32,182 bases of DNA. Origin: Acidimicrobiia bacterium (GTDB taxonomy: Bacteria > Actinomycetota > Acidimicrobiia > IMCC26256 > Chersky-534). The stretch lies in NCBI GenBank assembly GCA_017882925.1, contig JADGOM010000117.1:1-32182 (forward strand). Direction: 5' to 3'. The notes beneath the pieces were generated by a model. That model made no database searches and was not told the DNA's origin. It saw nothing but the letters and a program-made list of their open reading frames with translations. This document shows, in pieces, positions 13,620 through 21,538 of the stretch. Position 1 is the first letter of the stretch; each line of letters opens with the position of its first letter. The position numbers were made by a program, and so were the translations under genes.

Positions 13620-14885
13620 ATGCTCGCCCTGGCCCTCGCGGCGGAAGCCGCCTCGGTGCGCGACTTCTCGTTCAACGGTGCGCTCTGGGTCGCCGGGATC
13701 GCGCTCGTGGCGCCGATCCTGGTGAACCTGGCCCCCCAGCTGCGGATGCCGGCCGTGGTCCTGGAGATCGGCTTCGGGATCCTCGTGGGCCCGGCGGTCC
13801 TCGACTGGGTCCACGTCGACGTGACCCTCGACGTGCTCGGGCTCCTGGGCCTCGCGTTCCTCCTCTTCATCGCGGGCCTCGAGATCGATCCGTCCCGCTT
13901 GCGGGGTCGGATCGGAAGGCTCAGCGGCGCATTCGGGGTGTCGCTCGTGCTTGCCGCAGGCCTCGCCTATCTGCTCAACGAGATCGAGCCGCTCCGCGAC
14001 CCGTTGTTCGTCGCGATCGTGTTCGCGTCCACGTCGTTGGGCCTCGTCGTCCCGGTGCTGAGCGACGCGGGGGAGAACGCGACCATGTTCGGGCAGGTGG
14101 TCCTGGCCGCGAGCTCGCTCGCCGAGTTCGGGACGATCCTGCTGATCTCGCTGTTCTTCTCCCAACGCGCGTCGACCACGGGCTCGCAGGTGGTGCTCCT
14201 CGTGGCGTTCGTCGGGCTCGTGGCCATCGTCGCCTTCGGCATGATGCGGGCCGACGAGTCACCGCGCGTCGCGCGGACGCTCGTCGATCTCGAGGACACG
14301 TCGGCCCAGCTCGGGGTGCGCATCGCGATCAGCCTGTTGCTGCTCTTCACCGCAATGGCGACCGGTCTCGGATTCGAGGCCATCCTCGGCGCGTTCGTCG
14401 CCGGCGCACTGCTCCGGGTGGTCGATCGGCACGAGTACCTGATCCACGCCGGGTTCCGCCGGAAGATCCAGGCGATCGGCTACGGCTTCCTCATCCCGGT
14501 GTTCTTCGTCACGAGTGGCATGAACGTCGACATGAAGTCGCTGTTCGACCAGCCGCGCCACCTGATCCTCGTCCCGCTCTTCCTGTTGGCGCTCCTGTTG
14601 GTCCGTGGGTTGCCGGCGTTCTTCTACTCGACGTTCTTCGACCGGCGGCACCAGGTCGCGGCGGGTCTCCTCCAGGCGACGTCGCTGACGTTCGTCGTGA
14701 TCGCGGGCCGGCTCGGCGTCGAGCTCGCGGTGTTCGATGCCGCCACCGGCGCCGCGCTGGTCTGTGCCGGGCTGCTCTCGGTGATCCTGTTCCCGGCGTT
14801 CGCGCTGCGGATCCTCGGCGACTCGCAGGCGGTCACGATCGGCAACGAAGCGGATGGGGACCCCGACCCGGACGTGATCCGCTGA
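13620..14885 (+). CDS. CPA2-type cation:proton antiporter
   Basis: A 421-aa integral membrane protein with about 12 hydrophobic segments. Hallmarks of the CPA2 (KefB/NapA-like) exchangers are visible: RMPAVVLEIGFGILVGP, LGLAFLLFIAGLEID, VFASTSLGLVVPVL and GFEAILGAFVAGALLR. The usual paired acidic motif of the ion-binding helix (xDD) reads SSLAEFG here, so a single Glu replaces it, which may change stoichiometry. There is no TrkA-N/RCK domain at the C-terminus, unlike KefB/KefC. The ATG at 13620 is taken because it is preceded at 7 nt by TAGCTT and the preceding 21 codons of the ORF-track version are unlike a membrane protein N-terminus. It would exchange Na+ or K+ for protons. Confidence 0.88.
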   Translation: MLALALAAEAASVRDFSFNGALWVAGIALVAPILVNLAPQLRMPAVVLEIGFGILVGPAVLDWVHVDVTLDVLGLLGLAFLLFIAGLEIDPSRLRGRIGRLSGAFGVSLVLAAGLAYLLNEIEPLRDPLFVAIVFASTSLGLVVPVLSDAGENATMFGQVVLAASSLAEFGTILLISLFFSQRASTTGSQVVLLVAFVGLVAIVAFGMMRADESPRVARTLVDLEDTSAQLGVRIAISLLLLFTAMATGLGFEAILGAFVAGALLRVVDRHEYLIHAGFRRKIQAIGYGFLIPVFFVTSGMNVDMKSLFDQPRHLILVPLFLLALLLVRGLPAFFYSTFFDRRHQVAAGLLQATSLTFVVIAGRLGVELAVFDAATGAALVCAGLLSVILFPAFALRILGDSQAVTIGNEADGDPDPDVIR

Positions 14886-14890
14886 GTTGA

Positions 14891-14936
14891 GCGCGTGAGG
14901 TCGTGAGGGCTCGTGTCGGCGACGCGCCTCATGCGC
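14891..14936 (+). terminator. Imperfect inverted repeat after antiporter, possible terminator
   Basis: GCGCGTGAGG (14891-14900) and CCTCATGCGC (14927-14936) can form 9 of 10 pairs around a 26-nt loop starting a few bases after the antiporter stop. Weak because of the long loop and lack of T-run. The rest of the 227-bp gap to the next gene shows nothing I can name. Confidence 0.25.
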
Positions 14937-15112
14937 GAACCGGCGCGCACGGCTTCACGCCGCGGCCGCGCGAAACCGCAGGCCGGTGTCGTTGTGCCCG
15001 GATCGGATCAAGGATTCGCGGCGGCCCGCCGATGAACGCTCAACGCCGCGTGCACGGACGCGTACGGCCCGACGTCGGCGCGACGTCGCCAGGCACGCCG
15101 ATGGAGTGAACG

Positions 15113-15376
15113 TTGCCGGAGATCCACTACGACCATCAGGCCCTGCAGCTGCTCGGGGTGCCGGGAGCGCGGCTGGCGACGGGCCTCCGTCAGCTCGACG
15201 TGAGCGAGACGACGATCCAGGAGCTCCTGCGCAACGACCTCGGGCTCGACGACCGCGCCATCTCCGAGGCGATGAGCGCGGCGGAGCGGCTCGCCGACGA
15301 CGGCGAGCCCGGCGATCCGGAGCCGCCGCGCCGACGCGCGGACGACGTGGAGCGCGGCGGGCCCGAGCCGCGCTAG
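15113..15376 (+). CDS. Small hypothetical protein
   Basis: An 87-aa ORF with TTG start preceded by GGAG 6-9 nt upstream. The first 60 residues look like amphipathic helices (ALQLLGVPGARLATGL, IQELLRNDLGLDD), and the tail is charged and Pro-rich. No known domain recognised. Its TAG stop interlocks with that of the convergent gene (CTAG at 15373-15376), a compact arrangement compatible with both being real. The TTG start and lack of recognisable homologs keep confidence moderate. Confidence 0.5.
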   Translation: MPEIHYDHQALQLLGVPGARLATGLRQLDVSETTIQELLRNDLGLDDRAISEAMSAAERLADDGEPGDPEPPRRRADDVERGGPEPR

Positions 15377-16125
15377 CGCGCGAGCAGGATGGTGCCGGGC
15401 TCGGGGACGTGGCCCCGCAGGCCGGAGTCGAGGCGGGTCGACGGCGTGAGCCGTGCGGCGACGTTGGTGAGGAGCAGCGGGCCGACCCCTGATGCGTCGG
15501 CTCCCGCGGCGTCGACCTCGACCGCCCAGCGCGCGGGGTCGTAGGTGAGCCGGCCCGAGCCGGGCGCGTCCTCGAACATGGTCGTGGGCCCCACCGCGCG
15601 GCTGCGCCACGGCCGGATCCCGGCCGCGGTGAGGGCGGCGAACGCGCCCTCGTCGGTGGTGACGACGCTCCCGGTCACCGCGCCGAACACCTCGGCCAGA
15701 TCGCGGCCGAACTCCTCGGTCAGCCCCTCGACCACCGCGGAGTTGACGCCCCAGACCACCTGCGGGTGGAGGTAGCCGATGAGCGCCGCGCTCCGGAACG
15801 AGTCGAAGCGGGAGGAGTCGGCCGACGAGTAGAGCGCGCCGAGGGTGCCGGCCGCGGTCTCGAACGGGTAGCTGTGAAGCGTCTCGGAGAGCATCGACAC
15901 GATCAGGAGCAGGGGCCGAACCTCGTCCTCGTTCCCGGGCGCGCTGCTGTCGACGCCCGAGGTGTCGTCGATCCCGAGGCGCACGAGCACGGGCACGAGC
16001 GCGGCGGCCTCGTCGTCGACGTCGGCCTGCGACACGGCCCAGGGCACGACGTCGTCGCCGACCCGGATGCGGCCGAGACCCCAGGCGACGGGCGGCGGCT
16101 CGTAGATGGTCTGGGGCACGGTCAT
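15373..16125 (-). CDS. Degenerate adenylation-domain-like partner of the PaaK-like ligase
   Basis: A 250-aa protein whose middle part (IVSMLSETLHSYPFETAAGTLGALYSSAD, then FRSAALIGYLHPQVVWGVNSAVVEGL) resembles the N-terminal lobe of phenylacetate-CoA-ligase/acyl-CoA-synthetase enzymes: a strand, an AAxxxGA helix turn and a PxVVxGV strand. It has no ATP-binding SGTTG loop, no YGxTE motif and no C-terminal lysine domain, so it should not adenylate on its own. The ATG at 16125 overlaps the PaaK-like stop by 4 bp (ATGA). A regulatory, structural or substrate-positioning subunit of that ligase is a reasonable inference. The family assignment rests only on these motif resemblances. Confidence 0.65.
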   Translation of the reverse strand: MTVPQTIYEPPPVAWGLGRIRVGDDVVPWAVSQADVDDEAAALVPVLVRLGIDDTSGVDSSAPGNEDEVRPLLLIVSMLSETLHSYPFETAAGTLGALYSSADSSRFDSFRSAALIGYLHPQVVWGVNSAVVEGLTEEFGRDLAEVFGAVTGSVVTTDEGAFAALTAAGIRPWRSRAVGPTTMFEDAPGSGRLTYDPARWAVEVDAAGADASGVGPLLLTNVAARLTPSTRLDSGLRGHVPEPGTILLAR

Positions 16126-17468
16126 GCGCGTGTCACCCTCGGGATCTTGTGCGGCGGTCCCAGCTTCAGCAGGGACTCGTTGGTGACCAGCTCGACGTCG
16201 GGGACGACGCCGAGCGCGTCGGCGACGGATGCGGTGACCCGCTCGCGCAGGTCGCCGAGCCCCTTCTTCCCGTCGTCGCGGTAGCCGACGCGCAGCTGCA
16301 GCACGTCGACCTCGCGTTGCGGCCGGATGATCTGGAAGATGCCGGAGCTCGTCTCGTCGACCAGCTCGATCGCGTGCCACACGTCCATCGGCAGGACGCT
16401 GCGGCCCTCGACGACGACCTCGTCGCCCTTGCGGCCCAGCGTCCAGATCCGGCCGTGCGTCCGGCCGCAGGCGCAGGGCGCGAGCGTGCGGCGCACCAGG
16501 TCGTCGGAGCGGTAGCGGATCAGCGGCGCGATCTTGTCCACCAGCGTGCTCGTGACCAGCTCGCCCGGGGTGCCGTCCGCCACCGGGTCGGTGCCCGACG
16601 GGTCGAGCGACTCCGCGTAGGCCGTGTCCTCCCAGTAGTGGCAGCCGTCGTGCTCGCGGCACTCGGTCGCGGCGCCGACGTCGCCGAGCGCGGTGTGCTG
16701 GAACAGCTCGAGCCCCCACTCGTCGGTGAGGCGGCGCGCCCGCGGCCCGATCGGCTCGCCGGCCCACGAGACGCCCTCGTAGCTCGCGAACGACTTCTCG
16801 GGGTCGACGCCCATCGCGGGCGCGTGCTGCTGGACACCCATGAGGATGGCGAGCGAGAAGTTGTACATGGCCGTCGGCCGGTACTTCTCGTTGATCGCGA
16901 AGAGGAACGGCACCTCGGCCGGGTTGTGGTCCACGAACACCGGGGTCGCCCCGATCCCGCGGATCGTGTCGTGGATCCCGGGGCCGCGGAACGTGAAGAG
17001 CACCTCGGTGAAGTAGTCGCCCGGCCGGCAGCCGAACTCCCAGAACTCGCGCACGAGGAAGCTGGGCCCGCTGCCCGCCGACGGTGCCGGGGTGGGGTCG
17101 CCGGTCGTGCCCGACGTGCTGAAGATCGCGCTGAACACCCCGCGGGTGCGGGGCTCGATGCAGAGCAGCCCGCCGTAGGGGTCGTTGTGCCGGTCGCGGT
17201 ACGAACGGATCGCGTCCTTGTCGATGAACGGGACCTTCTCGTGGAAGTCGTCCATCGACTGCACGTCGGCCGGCGTGACCTTGGCCGCGTCCCACGTCTC
17301 GCGGATGAGCCCGCTGCGCTCGTAGGCCCACGGGATCAGGTCGCCGAGCAGCGTCTCCTCGCGGTGCCTCTCGATCTGCTCCCGCGGCATCGTCTCGATC
17401 TCGGGTACGAAGTAGCGCTGGTCGCGCGGCCGTTCGAGGAACGGTGCGCGTTCGGTGACGTCAGACAT
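16122..17468 (-). CDS. Phenylacetate-CoA ligase-like (PaaK-type) AMP-forming ligase
   Basis: A 448-aa adenylate-forming enzyme expected to activate an aromatic or other carboxylic acid to its CoA thioester using ATP. Visible are the phosphate loop STSGTTGDPT (about 117-126), the Cys/His metal-like cluster CREHDGCHYWED, PLIRYRSDDL, CACGRTHGRI, GRKGDEVVVEGRSV and a C-terminal KLGPPHKIPRV segment carrying the expected catalytic Lys. These match the PaaK family in order and spacing. It overlaps the 72-aa upstream gene by 8 bp and the degenerate partner by 4 bp, so all three form one translationally coupled operon on the minus strand, divergent from a TetR gene. Confidence 0.87.
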   Translation of the reverse strand: MSDVTERAPFLERPRDQRYFVPEIETMPREQIERHREETLLGDLIPWAYERSGLIRETWDAAKVTPADVQSMDDFHEKVPFIDKDAIRSYRDRHNDPYGGLLCIEPRTRGVFSAIFSTSGTTGDPTPAPSAGSGPSFLVREFWEFGCRPGDYFTEVLFTFRGPGIHDTIRGIGATPVFVDHNPAEVPFLFAINEKYRPTAMYNFSLAILMGVQQHAPAMGVDPEKSFASYEGVSWAGEPIGPRARRLTDEWGLELFQHTALGDVGAATECREHDGCHYWEDTAYAESLDPSGTDPVADGTPGELVTSTLVDKIAPLIRYRSDDLVRRTLAPCACGRTHGRIWTLGRKGDEVVVEGRSVLPMDVWHAIELVDETSSGIFQIIRPQREVDVLQLRVGYRDDGKKGLGDLRERVTASVADALGVVPDVELVTNESLLKLGPPHKIPRVTRA

Positions 17469-17679
17469 CCGCAGCTCCGTGCGAGAGGGGAGGGGCGACC
17501 GCGCCGGGCGGCGGGGTGCTCGCCCAGGTGCCGTCCCCGAGGGGACAGAGGTGGGTGGACGCGATGCCGCCGCCGGTCTCCACGGCCGCGGCGCCGCCCG
17601 CCTGCCAGCCGATGCAGATCCCGGTCTTGTCGGTGGGCGGGAGACGGAGGTCGGCGGGGGATGTCCAGGTGGTGGTCAC
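17461..17679 (-). CDS. Small hypothetical protein, first gene of ligase operon
   Basis: A 72-aa ORF starting with GTG at 17679. It contains LPPTDKTGICIGWQAGGAAAVETGG and HLCPLGDGTW, with two cysteines and a Gly/Ala-rich centre; no family recognised. Support comes from context: it ends inside the PaaK-like start (8-bp overlap), and the hexamer TACGGT ends exactly 6 nt before its GTG, as for other probable leaderless genes here. It is buried in a longer shadow ORF in the ORF track. Confidence 0.55.
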   Translation of the reverse strand: MTTTWTSPADLRLPPTDKTGICIGWQAGGAAAVETGGGIASTHLCPLGDGTWASTPPPGAVAPPLSHGAADV

Positions 17680-17686
17680 TGGGCTA

Positions 17687-17704
17687 CCGTAACGACCGTT
17701 ATGG
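17687..17704. promoter_or_regulatory. Candidate TetR operator in a 21-bp divergent promoter
   Basis: CCGTAACGACCGTTATGG is palindromic: CC..TAACG-AC-CGTTA..GG with one mismatched pair. It overlaps the TetR start codon (17701) and the probable -10 (TACGGT, minus strand, 17686-17691) of the divergent small gene, so binding could repress both directions. Confidence 0.6.
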
Positions 17705-18324
17705 ACGCCCGTCAACGACTCCTCCGCGCCGCGCTCGCGTCGGTCGCCGACCGGGGGTACGCCGACGCCGGGCTGCGCGAGATCGCCGCGGCCGCGGGGG
17801 TCACGACCGGCTCCGTGTACCACCACTTCGGCGGCAAGGACGAGCTCGTGCGGGCCGCCGTCCTCGAGCACGCCGACCTCGTGGCGCTCGAGCTGCAGGC
17901 CGCGGATCCCGGTCGGGACGCGCCCGCCGATGCCCGGCTCCGGGCGCTCGTGGGCGCGCTCGCGTCGTCGCGCGACCAGTCGCGCTGGCACCGCGACCTG
18001 GGCATCGTCATCAGCATCGAGCTGCCGAAGGTCGACGGCTTCCAAGACGTCTTCGTCCACATGCGGCCCGCGCTCGTCAACCTGATCCGCGGCATCGCGG
18101 CCGACGGCGTCGCCCGGGGCGACCTCGAGCTCGTGCCCGGCGTCACCGTCGTCGAGTTCGCCGACGGCGTGCTCGCGGGGATCGTCGGGCTCGAGCTGAT
18201 GGCGGCACGCGGCTCGCTCAACGGCCCGCTCGACCGCGCGCTGCTCCTGCACGTCGACACCGCGCTCGCGGCCTCGCGCCCCGACCGCGCCCGTCGGACC
18301 GCCACCTCCCGGAGCCCAACCTGA
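17701..18324 (+). CDS. TetR family transcriptional regulator
   Basis: A 207-aa repressor. The N-terminal helix-turn-helix is clear: RQRLLRAALASVADRGY and LREIAAAAGVTTGSVYHHFGGKDEL (about 25-49). The C-terminal ligand domain is helical and not diagnostic. The ATG at 17701 is used because the HTH begins immediately and because it lies in the palindrome expected for its own operator; the longer track start at 17455 would run through the divergent ligase operon. It likely senses an acyl-CoA or aromatic-CoA and controls the PaaK-like operon and the following FadD-like gene, which begins 16 nt downstream. Confidence 0.92.
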   Translation: MDARQRLLRAALASVADRGYADAGLREIAAAAGVTTGSVYHHFGGKDELVRAAVLEHADLVALELQAADPGRDAPADARLRALVGALASSRDQSRWHRDLGIVISIELPKVDGFQDVFVHMRPALVNLIRGIAADGVARGDLELVPGVTVVEFADGVLAGIVGLELMAARGSLNGPLDRALLLHVDTALAASRPDRARRTATSRSPT

Positions 18325-18340
18325 TGGAGAGCCCGTCGTC

Positions 18341-19909
18341 ATGACCGAATCCGTCCTCCACACCCAGACCCTCGGCACGCTGCTCACCGAGCACGCCCGC
18401 AGCTACCCCGACCAGCTCGCGCTCGTCGACGGCGACGTGCGGCTCACCTGGCCCGAGCTCGATGCCCGCGTCCACCGCGTGGCCGCCGCGCTCACGGCCA
18501 ACGGGGTGGCGCGCGGCGACCGGATCCTGTGGCTGGGTCAGAACAGCTTCCGCGTGCTCGAGCTGCTCTTCGCGTGCGCCCGCGTCGGCGCGGTGATCTG
18601 TCCGGCCAACTGGCGACAGTCGCCCGACGAACTCGCGTTCGTGATCGACGACGTCGACGCGCGGATCGTCGTCTGGCAGGAGGAGGAGGTCGGCGAGTCG
18701 GTGCGCGCCGGGCGCGAGCGGGCCGGGTCGAAGGACCGCGCCCTCTGGCTGCGCCACGACGTCGACGCCTCCCACCCCGAGTCGTACGAGGGCGTGCTCA
18801 TCGCGTCGGACGCCGGCGCGGGCGGGGAGCCGACCGACGGCTCCGACGTCAACGACGCGGTCCTGATGATCTACACCGCCGCCTTCGAAGGCCATCCGAA
18901 TGGCGCGCTCCTCTCGCAACGAGCGCTCATCGCGCAGTCGCTCCTGATGCTCCAGCTGCAGAAGCTCGACGGATCGGCCGTCTACCTCAACTGCGGCCCG
19001 ATGTTCCACGTCGGCATGCTCTTCACGACGTTCCCGGTGCTGCTCGCGGCGGGCACCAACGTGATCGTGCCCCGCGTCGACGCCGAGGAGCTCTGCCGGC
19101 TCATCGAGGTCGAGCGCTGCACCGGCGGCTACATCATGGCGCCCACCGTGGAGCAGATCGTCGAGCTCAACGCCGACCGGCGCTACGACCTCTCGAGCCT
19201 GCGGGTCTCGGCGATGAGCGGCGGCGCGTGGGCCGAGATGACGACGCCCGACGACAGCATGTGGTGGTCGCGGCCCGGCGGCTACGGCCAGACCGAGACG
19301 TTCGGGATGTGCACGTTCAGCTGCCTGGGCGGTAGCGCGCCGCACGGCCGTCCGTCGCCGTTGGTGCAGCTCGCGATTCTCGGGCCCGACGACGAGCTGC
19401 TCCCGCCGGGAGAGGTCGGCGAGATCGGCGTGCGCGGCGTGACCGTGATGAACGGGTACCACAACCGTCCGGAGCTCAACGCGCAGCGGCAACGCAACGG
19501 CTGGCACCACACCAACGACCTCGGCCGCCGCGAGGCCGATGGCTCGGTCACCTTCGTCGGGCCGCGCGTGCGCATGATCAAGAGCGCGGCGGAGAACATC
19601 TACCCGGCCGAGGTCGAAGGCTGCATCGCGCAGCACCCGGCGGTCGCCGCGTGCGCGGTGCTCGGCGTGCCCGACGACACCTGGACCCAGAGCGTGAAGG
19701 CGGTCGTCGTCCTGCACGACGGCATGGACGCGACCGAGATCGACATCATCGAGCACTGCCGCGTGCGGATCGCGTCGTACAAGAAGCCGCGCGCGGTCGT
19801 GTTCGTCGCCGCGCTGCCGCGGGTCCCGATCGGGTTCGTCGACCGCGACGCGCTCGACGAGCAGCACGGCGGCGGCGGCTACCCCGGCGGCTGGAACCGC
19901 AGCGCCTGA
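18341..19909 (+). CDS. FadD-like acyl-CoA synthetase with degenerate catalytic motifs
   Basis: A 522-aa member of the AMP-binding superfamily. The fold is intact: LTWPELDARVHRVAAAL, YGQTETFG (A5, about 315-322), HHTNDLGR (A7), and SAAENIYPAEVE (A8). However the ATP-phosphate loop reads YTAAFEGHPNGA (178-189) instead of YTSGTTGxPKG, and the C-terminal catalytic-lysine motif reads LPRVPIGFVDR, with Phe499 where LPRxxxGK has Lys. Both hallmark lysines are therefore missing. It may be an inactive or repurposed paralog (ligand binding, half-reaction only). GGAGA lies about 9 nt upstream of the ATG. It is downstream of TetR by 16 nt, probably cotranscribed. Confidence 0.87.
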   Translation: MTESVLHTQTLGTLLTEHARSYPDQLALVDGDVRLTWPELDARVHRVAAALTANGVARGDRILWLGQNSFRVLELLFACARVGAVICPANWRQSPDELAFVIDDVDARIVVWQEEEVGESVRAGRERAGSKDRALWLRHDVDASHPESYEGVLIASDAGAGGEPTDGSDVNDAVLMIYTAAFEGHPNGALLSQRALIAQSLLMLQLQKLDGSAVYLNCGPMFHVGMLFTTFPVLLAAGTNVIVPRVDAEELCRLIEVERCTGGYIMAPTVEQIVELNADRRYDLSSLRVSAMSGGAWAEMTTPDDSMWWSRPGGYGQTETFGMCTFSCLGGSAPHGRPSPLVQLAILGPDDELLPPGEVGEIGVRGVTVMNGYHNRPELNAQRQRNGWHHTNDLGRREADGSVTFVGPRVRMIKSAAENIYPAEVEGCIAQHPAVAACAVLGVPDDTWTQSVKAVVVLHDGMDATEIDIIEHCRVRIASYKKPRAVVFVAALPRVPIGFVDRDALDEQHGGGGYPGGWNRSA

Positions 19910-19955
19910 CCGGGTGGCGACGGGTGGAGGCCGGGACCGGCGGGGAAGGATCGCG

Positions 19956-19961
19956 TAGGTT
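19956..19961 (+). promoter_or_regulatory. Candidate -10 (TAGGTT) of a leaderless GGT-family transcript
   Basis: TAGGTT ends 6 nt before the ATG at 19968. The spacing equals that found at four other starts in this window. Confidence 0.4.
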
Positions 19962-19967
19962 GGGTGG

Positions 19968-21521
19968 ATGCCGCTCGCCGAGTCCGCCCGCCGGTTCCCG
20001 CAGTCGGGGATCGCGACCCCGCACTACCTCGCCTCCGCAGCCGGCCTGGCGACGCTCGCCCGGGGCGGCAACGCCGTCGACGCGATCGTCGCGGCCAACC
20101 TCGCGCTCGGCGTCGTCGCGCCCTACTTCTGCGGCTACGGCGGCGACGTCTTCGCCATCGTGTGGGACGGCCGCGCGCACGGCTACGTGGGGTCGGGCCA
20201 CTCGGCCGCCGCCGCGAGCATCGATGCGCTGCGGGGTGAGGGCCTCGAGCACATGCCGTACTTCAACGGGCACTCGGTCACGGTGCCCGGCGGGCCGCGC
20301 GGTTGGTTCGACCTGCTGGAGCGGTGGGGCACGAAGAGCTTCGGCGAGCTCTCGCAGGCCGCCATCGGCTACGCGCGCGACGGCTTCGAGCCCACCGTCC
20401 GCGGGCAGGGGATGATCACCGAGGCGGGCATGTTCTACGGGCCCGGGTTCGAGTGGCCCGCGATGTACAGCGAGGCGACGGTCGGCACCCGCCTGCGCCA
20501 ACCGGCGCTGGCCGGCCTGATCGAACGCCTCGCCGAAGGCGGCCCCGACGCCTACTACCAGGGTGAGGTCGCGGAGACGATCGCGGCCACGATCCAGCGA
20601 CGCGGCGGCCTCATCACCGCCGACGACATCGCCGCGCACCGCGGCGAGTGGGTCGACCCGATCCGCGCCGGCTTCCGGGGCGCGGAGATCCTCGAGCTGC
20701 CGCCGCCGACGCAGGGTGTGACCGCGCTCGAGATGCTGCGGATCGTCGACGGCTTCGAGCTCCCGCCCGACGGCCCCGAGCGCCAGCACCTCCTCGTCGA
20801 GGCGGCCAAGCTGGCCTTCGCCGATCGCGACACCTACGTGAGCGACCCGCGCCACATGACCGTCGACGCCGCCGCGATGCTGGCCGACGACTGGACCGGC
20901 GACCGCCGCGCGCGCATCGACCCGCGGCGCGCGTCGAGCCCCGAGCCCTACCGCGTCCCCACCGGCGGCACCGCGTACCTGTGCGCGGCCGACTCCGACG
21001 GCCTGCTCGTCAGCCTCATCCAGAGCAACTTCCTCGGCTTCGGCTCCGGCATCCACGTCGACGAGTTCGGCATCAACCTCAACAACCGGGGCTCCTCGTT
21101 CAACCTCTCCGAGGGGCACGCCAACGCCATCGCCCCGACCAAGCGGCCGATGCACACGCTGATCCCCGCGCTCGGGCTGCGCGACGGCGAGCCGTGGCTC
21201 GTGTTCGGCTCGATGGGCGGCGACGCGCAGCCGTTGATCCACCTGCAGCTGCTCACCCGCATCCTCGACGACCGCACCGAGCTCCAGGCCGCGCTCACCG
21301 CGCCCCGGTTCAACGTCGAGGCCGGGCGCTGGCGGGTCAAGACCGAGTGGCACATGCCGGCCGAGACCGTCGCCGGGCTCGAGTCGCTCGGCCACCGGGT
21401 CGAGTCGATCGGGCCGCTGGAGATGGGCGTGGGCCACGCGCACGCGATCGAGCTCGGTCCCGACGGCGGCTACGCGGTCGCCACCGATCCCCGCGCCGAG
21501 GGCGCGGCGCTCGGGCTCTGA
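19968..21521 (+). CDS. Gamma-glutamyltransferase / acylase family protein (Ntn hydrolase)
   Basis: A 517-aa GGT-family precursor. N-terminal ASAAGLATLARGGNAVDAIVAANLALGVVAP and CGYGGDVFAIVWDG match the large subunit. The autoproteolysis/nucleophile Thr is T335 in PTGGTAYLCAADSDG, dividing it into about 334- and 183-residue subunits. LAFADRDTYVSDP and GSMGGDAQP are also typical. The substrate carboxylate-binding Arg region (FREVAP in classical GGT) reads GYVGSGHS, and the RPLSSM segment reads RPMHTL, so the glutathione site is not conserved. There is no signal peptide. It may act as an amide or ester hydrolase on another substrate. Next to SDR and FadD-like genes. Confidence 0.87.
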   Translation: MPLAESARRFPQSGIATPHYLASAAGLATLARGGNAVDAIVAANLALGVVAPYFCGYGGDVFAIVWDGRAHGYVGSGHSAAAASIDALRGEGLEHMPYFNGHSVTVPGGPRGWFDLLERWGTKSFGELSQAAIGYARDGFEPTVRGQGMITEAGMFYGPGFEWPAMYSEATVGTRLRQPALAGLIERLAEGGPDAYYQGEVAETIAATIQRRGGLITADDIAAHRGEWVDPIRAGFRGAEILELPPPTQGVTALEMLRIVDGFELPPDGPERQHLLVEAAKLAFADRDTYVSDPRHMTVDAAAMLADDWTGDRRARIDPRRASSPEPYRVPTGGTAYLCAADSDGLLVSLIQSNFLGFGSGIHVDEFGINLNNRGSSFNLSEGHANAIAPTKRPMHTLIPALGLRDGEPWLVFGSMGGDAQPLIHLQLLTRILDDRTELQAALTAPRFNVEAGRWRVKTEWHMPAETVAGLESLGHRVESIGPLEMGVGHAHAIELGPDGGYAVATDPRAEGAALGL

Positions 21522-21538
21522 GCCGAAGGGAAACCGAC

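Noticed and set aside
15031-15109. 25-codon ORF (MNAQRRVHG...) just before the TTG-start gene
   Set aside because: No clear ribosome-binding site and no similarity; only its proximity to the next start is suggestive.
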